Shown one piece after another: positions 6,691-12,303 of a stretch of DNA of 13,112 bases; position 1 is the stretch's first letter; each line of letters starts with the position of its first letter. Position numbers and translations under genes: made by a program. A model generated the notes under the pieces. That model saw only the letters and a list, made by a program, of their open reading frames with translations. It made no database searches and was not told where the DNA came from. Source of the stretch: Clostridiales bacterium (GTDB lineage: Bacteria; Bacillota_A; Clostridia; Christensenellales; Aristaeellaceae); contig JAAYZL010000074.1 in assembly GCA_012514855.1 (NCBI GenBank), positions 1-13,112 on the forward strand, in the 5' to 3' direction.

Positions 6691-7740
6691 TCAGGACAGC
6701 TCGAATGTCAGGTCGCTTTCGCCGCGCACGTTCAGGCGCTCAAAATACAGCTTTTCGAGCGGAATCCACTCGCGCACAAAGCGCCGAAGCATCCGTTCGC
6801 CGGAGCGCTCGAGGATTCGCCTCCGCTGGAAGTCCGGCGCCGCCGCGAGGAACACCTTGAGATCGTACGCGTGCCGAAGCGCCGGGTGCAGGCTGTATAC
6901 GCCCTCGACGACCTCGACCGCCGTCGGTTCGACCGACACCTCCGCGCCGCAAGAACCCGTCCGGCAGGAATAGGGGCGGTAGCGAAGCGGCGAACCGAGC
7001 CGGTCGACGATCTCCCGGCGGAAGCGCTCCCAATCGACGTTGCCGCCCGGCTCGCTGAGGCGCTCCGGCGTCTTGCGCTCCGGCGGCAGGAAGAAGTCGT
7101 CCATGCGGTAGAGGTTCGCGCCATAGACCGCGGCGACGAGCGCGCCGAGCGTCGACTTGCCCGCGCCGCTGTCGCCGTCGATCGCGATGACCGCGCGGCC
7201 GCGTTCGAGAACATGCGCGTCGATCGCCTGAAACAGCGGCAGAAACGCCTCCGCGGCATCGCCGACGAGCCGGTACGCGGGCCGGTACGCGCGGTGATAG
7301 GCGTCCGAGTGGCCGACCGCGGGGAAGCCCGCTTTGTGCCAGTCGTCGATTGCGCCGTCCAATTCCCCGGCGTCGAGATGCAGTTCGCCCGCGAGCGACC
7401 GGAGCAGCGCGAGCTTTTCCTCCAGCCCCTCGACGCTTCCGCGGGGTTGGTTCGCCGCGTGCGCGAACAGCCCGTTCACGGTCTCCGCGCGCAACCCGAG
7501 CGCGGCCGCCGGGCGCAGGTTAAGCCGGACGAGCCCGCCGCCGACCGGCGAGAACGCGTCCTCCGGGCCGATCCGCGCGCCTATGCAGGCAGTGTATTCC
7601 GAGCGCAGCCGTTCGAGGCTCTCCGCGGCGTCTTTTGCCATGTGCCCGCCGCCGAACTCGCTCTGGTAGGCGAGTTTTACAAAATCCCGCGCCTCGCAGA
7701 GCGGATGCGCGGCGCGTTCTTTCAGAAATATCTCTCTCAT
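6691..7740 (-). CDS. P-loop kinase of the uridine kinase type with an added N-terminal domain
   Basis: The protein has 349 residues. Residues 183-349 form a P-loop kinase domain: Walker A GDSGAGKST (189-197), the substrate-lid segment YRMDDFFLPP (211-220), EPGGNVDWERF (230-240) and VEGVYSLHP (278-286). These match the uridine kinase/phosphoribulokinase superfamily, and the real substrate is unknown. Residues 1-180 are a separate domain that I do not recognise by function; it contains LAYQSEFGGGHM (23-34), a phrase I associate with Clostridial proteins of this arrangement. The ATG lies one base after the stop of the upstream lipoate ligase, with no good Shine-Dalgarno site, so it probably depends on translational coupling. 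It is the last gene of the lipoate operon, but a link with lipoate chemistry is not evident from the sequence. Confidence 0.82.
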   Translation of the reverse strand: MREIFLKERAAHPLCEARDFVKLAYQSEFGGGHMAKDAAESLERLRSEYTACIGARIGPEDAFSPVGGGLVRLNLRPAAALGLRAETVNGLFAHAANQPRGSVEGLEEKLALLRSLAGELHLDAGELDGAIDDWHKAGFPAVGHSDAYHRAYRPAYRLVGDAAEAFLPLFQAIDAHVLERGRAVIAIDGDSGAGKSTLGALVAAVYGANLYRMDDFFLPPERKTPERLSEPGGNVDWERFRREIVDRLGSPLRYRPYSCRTGSCGAEVSVEPTAVEVVEGVYSLHPALRHAYDLKVFLAAAPDFQRRRILERSGERMLRRFVREWIPLEKLYFERLNVRGESDLTFELS

Positions 7741-7741
7741 G

Positions 7742-8713
7742 TCAGTCGACGATCGCCCGCGCGATCTCGTCGAGCGTCACCAGATAGATCGCGCCGTCGA
7801 GCCCGTCGAGCGCCGCCCTGACCGCCTCGCGGTTGTACGCGCAGCCGACCAGCCGCCTCGGGATTTCCTCGACCGCCTCGAGCGCGAAGAAGTCGCCGGA
7901 CAGGTCGGCGGCGGCGATGATCCCCTTTTGCACGTCCAGCTTGAACGCGAGCTTGCCGCCCGCGAAGCGCATCGAGCGGCTGACGGTGAACTTCGGCGAC
8001 GCGCCGTAGGTGAACTGCCAGCTTTCGAAGCGCTCGCGCGCGATCGCCCGGATGCGCGCCCAGTCGCCCTCGTCCGGCTCGAAGCGCTGTCCGCCTCCGA
8101 GGATCGACGAGACCATCAGCTCCTTGAACGCCTCCGGGGAGATGGGGGAGGGGAGGTGCTCCGCGATGTTCGTCACGCGCTCGCGCACGCTCTTGATGCT
8201 CTTCGAGAGGTATTTCTCCGCGTCGACCGTCGTCGAGCGCACGAGCTCCCCGAGGTTCGTGTCGTAGAGCAGCGAGCCGTGGTGCACGACGCTGCCGCCG
8301 AGCCGGTACTGCGCGTTTCCGGAGAACTTGCGGCCGGAGATGACGAGGTCGTTGCGGCCGTTGAACGACGCGTCGACGTTAAGCCCCCGAAGCGCCGACA
8401 GCACCGGGGCCATGTACTCGTCGAAGCGGATCTCGCCGCCCCCGTTCCTCGCGACGAACGAGAACTGCCAACCGCCGGGGTCGGTGTAGATCGTGCCGCC
8501 GCCGGACATGCGCCGGACGACCTTGATGCCGCGCTGGTCGGCGTACGGCTTGTCGATCTCCTCGAGCGCGTTCTGGTACTTGCCGATCATCAGCGTCGGC
8601 TCGGTGCGCCAGAACAGAAACGCCGTGTCGGGCAGGCGCTTCTCGGCCGCGAAGTAGTACTCGGCGGCGAAGTTTATGGAGGCGTCGGTGGAATTCGTCT
8701 CGATGTAGATCAT
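7742..8713 (-). CDS. lplA: Lipoate--protein ligase, LplA type (second of two)
   Basis: This enzyme activates lipoate (or octanoate) with ATP and transfers it to the lysine of a lipoyl domain. The protein has 323 residues. Catalytic-domain marks are RRMSGGGTIYTDPG (67-80, the lipoyl-adenylate loop), GRNDLVISGRKFSGNAQ (119-135) with the family lysine K129, and HHGSLL (144-149). The C-terminal part from about 240 matches the LplA accessory domain, so it is a full ligase rather than a LipM/LipL transferase, and I see no cysteine at the place expected for those. Its start overlaps the lipA stop by 4 bases (ATGA). It is a clear but diverged paralogue of the first gene of the operon, with which it shares an almost identical N-terminus (MIYIE). 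Confidence 0.92.
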   Translation of the reverse strand: MIYIETNSTDASINFAAEYYFAAEKRLPDTAFLFWRTEPTLMIGKYQNALEEIDKPYADQRGIKVVRRMSGGGTIYTDPGGWQFSFVARNGGGEIRFDEYMAPVLSALRGLNVDASFNGRNDLVISGRKFSGNAQYRLGGSVVHHGSLLYDTNLGELVRSTTVDAEKYLSKSIKSVRERVTNIAEHLPSPISPEAFKELMVSSILGGGQRFEPDEGDWARIRAIARERFESWQFTYGASPKFTVSRSMRFAGGKLAFKLDVQKGIIAAADLSGDFFALEAVEEIPRRLVGCAYNREAVRAALDGLDGAIYLVTLDEIARAIVD

Positions 8714-9585
8714 GAAATTCCCTCGCTTTCCGCCCCGCGAACGGCCTCGAGCGCCTCGTGCGCGCGGTAGGAGCTCCTCGCGAGCGGCGCGCTGGCGACG
8801 TATTTGAAGCCCTTTTGCAGCGCGGCGCCGCGGTAGCGCTCGAAGTCCTCCGGCGCCGCGTAGCGCTTGAGCTCCGCGTGCTCGGGGCTCGGGCGCAGGT
8901 ACTGGCCGATCGTCAGGATGTCGCAGCCGGTTTCGAGCACGTCGTCCATGAGCCGCCCGATCTCAACATCCGTCTCGCCGAGGCCGACCATGAAGCCGGT
9001 CTTTGTGAGAATGTCCGGGCACGCGCTTTTGCAGTACCGGAGCACGCCGAGCGAGCGCTCGTACACGGCCTCGGGGCGCACCGCCGCGTACAGCTCTCTG
9101 ACGGTCTCGATGTTGTGGTTGAGCACGTCCGGGCGCGCGGCGAGCACGGCGTCGAGGCTCTTCTCGTCGCCCTTCAGGTCGGGGATCAGCACCTCGACGG
9201 TCGTCTCGGGGCACGCTTCGCGGATTGCGCGGACGACATTTGCGAAGTGGAGAGCGCCGCCGTCCGGCAGATCGTCGCGCGTGACGCTCGTGACGACGGC
9301 GTGTTTGAGATGCAGCGCCTTTGCCGCCCTCGCGACGTTTTGCGGCTCCTCCGGGTCGACTTCGTCCGGCAGGCCGCAGCGCACGTTGCAGAAGCGGCAG
9401 TTGCGCGTGCAGCGGCTGCCGAGGATCATGAACGTCGCCGTGTGCTTGCGGTAGCACTCGCCGATGTTCGGGCAATTTGCCTCGCGGCACACGGTGTTCA
9501 GGTTCAGATCCCGCATCAAATGCGCGATCTCTTCGACCGCCTCCTGGTTATAGCTCACCTTGAGCCACGCGGGTTTTTTGTCCAT
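8710..9585 (-). CDS. lipA: Lipoyl synthase
   Basis: This radical SAM enzyme inserts two sulfur atoms at C6 and C8 of a protein-bound octanoyl group to make the lipoyl cofactor. The protein has 291 residues, the usual length. All cluster ligands are present: the auxiliary-cluster motif C33-x4-C38-x5-C44 (CREANCPNIGEC), the radical SAM motif C59-x3-C63-x2-C66 (CTRNCRFC), and the C-terminal RSSY serine motif (270-273). The ATG lies one base after the stop of the lipoyl-domain gene, with only a weak GATAGG ribosome site. It overlaps the next ligase gene by 4 bases. Its presence means that octanoyl groups reach a carrier in this cell, although no LipB or LipM octanoyltransferase is encoded in the window. 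Confidence 0.97.
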   Translation of the reverse strand: MDKKPAWLKVSYNQEAVEEIAHLMRDLNLNTVCREANCPNIGECYRKHTATFMILGSRCTRNCRFCNVRCGLPDEVDPEEPQNVARAAKALHLKHAVVTSVTRDDLPDGGALHFANVVRAIREACPETTVEVLIPDLKGDEKSLDAVLAARPDVLNHNIETVRELYAAVRPEAVYERSLGVLRYCKSACPDILTKTGFMVGLGETDVEIGRLMDDVLETGCDILTIGQYLRPSPEHAELKRYAAPEDFERYRGAALQKGFKYVASAPLARSSYRAHEALEAVRGAESEGIS

Positions 9586-9586
9586 C

Positions 9587-9829
9587 CTATCGCTCCGTTT
9601 CCAGCGTGGCGACCGGCTCGCCGACCGCGACCTCGTCGCCCTCGTCCGCGAGGAAGCCCGAGACGACGCCGCTCAGGTTCGACTCGATCTGGCTGACGAC
9701 CTTGTCGGTCTCGACCTCGAACAGCACGTCGCCCTTTTCGACGCGCTCCCCCGGCCGCACGCTCCACGAACACAGCACGCCCTTCTCCATCCCGGGGCGC
9801 AGCTTCGGCATCAAAATCTGCTGTTTCAT
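9587..9829 (-). CDS. Free-standing lipoyl-domain protein
   Basis: The 80-residue protein is a single biotinyl/lipoyl-attachment domain. It starts MKQQILMPKL like the lipoyl domains of 2-oxoacid dehydrogenase E2 subunits, and EVETDKVVSQIES puts the modified lysine at K43 in the E2-like DKV context, not a biotinyl MKM. The two-fold lipoyl pattern (GVLCSWSVRPGERVEKGDVLFEVETDK, then LSGVVSGFLADEGDEVAVGEPVATL) is complete, so it is a whole domain and not a broken one. The peripheral-subunit-binding and catalytic domains of E2 are absent, since a stop codon and then lipA follow. Its AGGAGG site (9840-9835) overlaps the stop codon of the upstream ligase. It is flanked by lipA and two ligases, so it is the likely substrate of all three. 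Confidence 0.93.
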   Translation of the reverse strand: MKQQILMPKLRPGMEKGVLCSWSVRPGERVEKGDVLFEVETDKVVSQIESNLSGVVSGFLADEGDEVAVGEPVATLETER

Positions 9830-9838
9830 ACTGTCCTC

Positions 9839-10750
9839 CTAAAAAATCGCGCTGAGAAGTGTTTCCGCCTCCGCCGCGGAGCCCGCGATCCTGCGGCAGG
9901 CCGCTTCGATTTCCGAAACCTCGAGCCGGAGGCCGACGAACGCGTCGATCGGACATCCGCCGAGCGAAAACGCGGTGATCGCGCCGTTCCTGGCCGCGTA
10001 CGCGACCGGGGGATGCCGACTCTCGCGCGCGAACTCCGGCGAGCGGCCGAAGTTCCACGCCCAGCTTTCATATTTGTCGCGGGCGAGCGCGCGCACCGCG
10101 GCGTCCTGCCGGGCGTCGAGCCGAACGGTTTTCCCATCGCCGAGCAGTTCGCCCCGGAGCGCCGCGAGGAATTGCGCCGCGTCCATGTCGGTTTCAAGCA
10201 GCGGCCGCATGTTCACGACCTCGCTCGGCTGCGATTTCACGCCCTTCGAGCGCGTGCGAAGCTCGTCCGGGCGCGAGGTCAAAAGGTTAAGCGCCTCGAG
10301 GTCGGCGTCGAACAGCAGCGTCCCGTGCGAGAGCTCGCGGCCCTTCGACTGCCGCTGCGCGCTTCCGGAGACCTTCTTCCCGAAAACCGCGATCTCCGAG
10401 ACGCCGCGCTTTTCCGCCGGTATGCCGAGCGCGTTCAGCGCGCGGATGACGGGGGAGAGCTGCCGGTCGTAGTCGAGCGCCGGCGCGGCGGGGCGTATGA
10501 AGCTGTAATTCACGTTGCCGGGGTCGTGGTACACCGCGCCGCCGCCGCTCTCCCGGCGGAGCACGGGAATCCCGCGCCGCGCGGCCCCGAGCACGTCGAC
10601 CTCCCGGAACGGGTTCTGAAACTTGCCGCACACGACCGACGGCGCGCTCCGCCACAGCAGCAGCACGTCCTCCGAAAGCTCGGAAAACGCGTATTCCTCC
10701 AGCGCCAGATTGTACGCGGGATCGGCCGAGGCGTTTTCGATGTAGATCAT
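9839..10750 (-). CDS. lplA: Lipoate--protein ligase, LplA type (first of two)
   Basis: The protein has 303 residues and opens the lipoate operon. It has the ligase loop RRESGGGAVYHDPG (65-78), FGKKVSGSAQ (123-132) with the candidate catalytic lysine K126, and SHGTLLFDADL (141-151). The C-terminal part from about 220 resembles the LplA accessory domain. Where most members read GRND before the lysine, this one reads GVSE (116-119), unlike its paralogue at 7742-8713, which hints at a different substrate or partner. The frame is open upstream of ATG 10750, but the promoter lies inside that extension and the family N-terminus (MIYIENASADPAYNLALEE) begins here. There is no Shine-Dalgarno site, and the -10 box is nine bases away, so the mRNA should be leaderless or nearly so. 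Confidence 0.92.
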   Translation of the reverse strand: MIYIENASADPAYNLALEEYAFSELSEDVLLLWRSAPSVVCGKFQNPFREVDVLGAARRGIPVLRRESGGGAVYHDPGNVNYSFIRPAAPALDYDRQLSPVIRALNALGIPAEKRGVSEIAVFGKKVSGSAQRQSKGRELSHGTLLFDADLEALNLLTSRPDELRTRSKGVKSQPSEVVNMRPLLETDMDAAQFLAALRGELLGDGKTVRLDARQDAAVRALARDKYESWAWNFGRSPEFARESRHPPVAYAARNGAITAFSLGGCPIDAFVGLRLEVSEIEAACRRIAGSAAEAETLLSAIF

Positions 10751-10759
10751 GGCGCGTCC

Positions 10760-10788
10760 ATTATAGCAGAAAACCCGCGCGCGCGCAA
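10760..10788 (-). promoter_or_regulatory. Near-leaderless promoter of the lipoate operon
   Basis: On the minus strand TTGCGC (10788-10783), a 17-bp spacer and TATAAT (10765-10760) are seen, with TGC just before the -10 box, making an extended TGnTATAAT. The start codon begins 9 nt after the -10 box, so a start at 10753 or later leaves 0-3 nt of leader. The spacer carries an alternating CG run. Confidence 0.72.
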
Positions 10789-10799
10789 CCTTCTGGAAA

Positions 10800-10817
10800 G
10801 CGCTGGGAGCGCTGGGA
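10800..10817. repeat. Tandem 9-bp direct repeat between divergent promoters
   Basis: GCGCTGGGA occurs twice without a gap. It lies 11 bp upstream of the lipoate-operon -35 box and 25 bp upstream of the -35 box of the CAP gene. It may be a regulator site or chance slippage. Confidence 0.45.
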
Positions 10818-10842
10818 ATTGATGGAAGTTGCACAATTTTTA

Positions 10843-10871
10843 TTGACATGAGTTGCCCAGAATGTTAAAAT
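10843..10871 (+). promoter_or_regulatory. Sigma-A promoter of the CAP-domain gene
   Basis: A perfect TTGACA (10843-10848), a 17-bp spacer and TAAAAT (10866-10871) are present, with TGT making an extended -10. The start would be near 10878, with a leader of about 38 nt. This is probably the strongest promoter in the window. Confidence 0.85.
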
Positions 10872-10874
10872 CCA

Positions 10875-10901
10875 ATTGCAAGTTATTGCAAAACTATTAC
10901 G
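10875..10901 (-). promoter_or_regulatory. WalR-like box overlapping the CAP-gene transcription start
   Basis: On the minus strand CGTAAT-N5-TGCAAT (10901-10885) is followed by a further TGCAAT (10880-10875) at 10-bp spacing. The sequence at 10883-10900 matches 2611-2628 at 16 of 18 positions. Each half-site has one mismatch to the WalR half-site consensus I recall. Its place over the start and leader suits repression, in contrast to the upstream site at the hydrolase gene. Confidence 0.38.
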
Positions 10902-10915
10902 AAGGAGATTGAAAC

Positions 10916-11701
10916 ATGAGAAGAATTATCATCACAGTTCTGGCGATCATATTGTGCGTCAGCTCGACTGCATTCGCCGCCCCGCAGGTATCCGCGAGCC
11001 TGAACGGCAGGAACATCAGCGTCTCCTGGACAAAGTGCGCAAACCCGCAGGCGACCGTCACCGTCTACCGCGACGGATGGCCGGTGCTCGTGCAGTGCGT
11101 CTCCGGCAGCTCCTTCACGGCCCCCGCGTGGTGCACGCAGGCCGCGGGCCGCTACTCCGTGAAGGTTTTGACCTCGGAGGGCTGCACGAAGGTGGACGTC
11201 GGCTCGACCTCCCCGTCCCAGCCGACCGCGAAGCCGACCGCCAAGCCCACGGCGAAGCCGACCGCGAAGCCGACCGCCGCCCCGACCGCGAAGCCCACGG
11301 CGAAGCCGACCGCGAAGCCGACCGCCGCGCCGAGCGGAAGCAACCTGACCGCGATGGCCGCGGAAGTCGTCCGCCAGGTCAATCAGGAGCGCGCGTCGCG
11401 CGGCCTGAACGAGCTGAGGGTCGATTCCGAGCTGACCCGAGCCGCCTGCGTCCGTGCGCAGGAGATCGTCAAGAGCTTCGCGCACACGCGCCCCGACGGG
11501 TCCAGCTGGTCGAGCGTCTCCTCCCGCGTCAGCGGCGAGAACATCGCCAAGGGCCAGCAGACCGCGGACAAGGTCATGGCCGCCTGGATGAGCTCCGACG
11601 GACACCGCGCGAACATCCTCCGCGAGAGCTTCGGCAGCATCGGCGTGTGCGCCTACAAGGTCGGCAACGTCGTCTACTGGGCGCAGCTGTTCGGAAGGTA
11701 A
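10916..11701 (+). CDS. Exported CAP-domain (SCP/YkwD-like) protein with Pro-Thr-Ala-Lys linker
   Basis: The protein has 261 residues. A signal peptide (1-22, cleavage after AFA) precedes a small beta domain of fibronectin-III or Ig-like pattern (about 23-98: VSASLNGRNISVSWTK, VTVYRDGWPV, GRYSVKVLTSEG) with four cysteines. A low-complexity linker of nine PTAK/PTAA units follows (103-138). The C-terminal CAP domain (about 143-261) carries the conserved VNQERASRGL, FAHTRPDG, GENIAKGQ and SSDGHRANIL motifs, with the two histidines and the glutamate of the CAP pocket. Such proteins are secreted or wall-associated in Firmicutes; enzymatic function is not settled for the family. No LPxTG anchor or SLH domain is present, and the basic Pro-rich linker might bind the anionic wall. 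AAGGAG (10902-10907) lies 8 nt before ATG. It is a single gene divergent from the lipoate operon. Confidence 0.92.
   Translation: MRRIIITVLAIILCVSSTAFAAPQVSASLNGRNISVSWTKCANPQATVTVYRDGWPVLVQCVSGSSFTAPAWCTQAAGRYSVKVLTSEGCTKVDVGSTSPSQPTAKPTAKPTAKPTAKPTAAPTAKPTAKPTAKPTAAPSGSNLTAMAAEVVRQVNQERASRGLNELRVDSELTRAACVRAQEIVKSFAHTRPDGSSWSSVSSRVSGENIAKGQQTADKVMAAWMSSDGHRANILRESFGSIGVCAYKVGNVVYWAQLFGR
11222..11329 (+). repeat. Nine 12-bp tandem repeats coding PTAK/PTAA
   Basis: Nine in-frame 12-base units encode PTAK x4, PTAA, PTAK x3, PTAA. Units 2-5 (11234-11281) and 6-9 (11282-11329) form a 48-bp higher-order duplication with only two differences, both at third codon positions. This suggests recent expansion by slippage or unequal exchange. 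Confidence 0.9.
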
Positions 11702-11719
11702 AGTACTTATCCATAAAGC

Positions 11720-11751
11720 AAGACGCCGATGAAAAAAACGCCGGCGTCTTT
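11720..11751 (+). terminator. Intrinsic terminator of the CAP gene
   Basis: A stem of 9 bp (11720-11728 with 11742-11750) encloses a 13-nt loop containing seven A, and TT of the 3' arm runs into one further T. The short T run makes it moderate. Its end overlaps the -35 region of the next gene. Confidence 0.65.
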
Positions 11752-11780
11752 GTATGTCTGTAACATTTGCGTGCTACAAT
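11750..11780 (+). promoter_or_regulatory. Extended -10 promoter of the ybaK-type gene
   Basis: TGCTACAAT (11772-11780) is an extended -10 element. The best -35 candidate is TTGTAT (11750-11755), at an over-long 19-bp spacing, so the promoter probably relies on the TGn element. The start would be near 11787, 15 nt before the ATG. Confidence 0.55.
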
Positions 11781-11801
11781 GGGCGGCAGGGAGTGAGCGC
11801 G

Positions 11802-12284
11802 ATGAAGGGAAAGCCGGAAAAGACGAACGCCATGCGCACCCTCGACCGCCTGAAAGTCTCCTACCGGGCGCATAGCTACGGCGGGGAGGAGGCGCTGAGC
11901 GGCGTCGAGGTCGCGCGCGTGCTCGGGCAGGACGAGCGGCGCGTGTTCAAGACCTTGGTCACCGAGGGGAAGCGCGGCCACTATGCGTTCATGATCCCCG
12001 CCGCAGAGGAGCTAGACCTCAAGAAGGCCGCGCAGAGCGTGGGGGAAAAGGCGCTCTCGATGCTCAAGTCGAAGGAGCTTTTGCCGCTGACGGGCTACGT
12101 GCACGGCGGCTGCTCGCCCATCGGCATGAAAAAGCCGCTTCCGACGGTCGCGCACGAAACGGCGGCGGACTTTGAGGCGATCCTCTTCAGCGCCGGCAGG
12201 ATCGGCTGGCAGATCGAGGCGGGGTTCGACGATCTTCGAAAGGCCGTGCCCGTCGCGCTCGCGGACGTGATCGTCGACCGATAA
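11802..12284 (+). CDS. ybaK: Cys-tRNA(Pro)/Cys-tRNA(Cys) deacylase, YbaK/EbsC family
   Basis: The cytoplasmic editing enzyme hydrolyses cysteine misattached to tRNA(Pro) and so protects proline codons from misreading. The protein has 160 residues, the family length. Motifs are RRVFKTLV (46-53) with the conserved lysine K50, YAFMIPAAEELDLKKAA (61-77), and the signature GYVHGGCSPIGMKK (98-111). The ATG at 11802 is preferred because GGGAG (11789-11793) lies 8 nt upstream; in-frame codons further upstream overlap the promoter. It is a single gene. Its stop codon (12282-12284) overlaps the A run that forms the T tract of the terminator of the converging minus-strand gene. Confidence 0.93.
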   Translation: MKGKPEKTNAMRTLDRLKVSYRAHSYGGEEALSGVEVARVLGQDERRVFKTLVTEGKRGHYAFMIPAAEELDLKKAAQSVGEKALSMLKSKELLPLTGYVHGGCSPIGMKKPLPTVAHETAADFEAILFSAGRIGWQIEAGFDDLRKAVPVALADVIVDR

Positions 12285-12303
12285 AAAACCGGCCCGCGCC
12301 GGT
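12283..12303 (-). terminator. Intrinsic terminator of the NYN-OST-HTH gene
   Basis: On the minus strand a 6-bp stem ACCGGC/GCCGGT (12303-12298 with 12293-12288, 4-nt loop) runs directly into six T (12288-12283). The stem starts inside the gene's stop codon. Confidence 0.8.

Noticed and set aside
11222..11329. A CRISPR-like or mobile repeat array.
   Set aside because: The 12-base units are gapless, in frame, and encode a Pro-Thr-Ala-Lys linker; there are no spacers.
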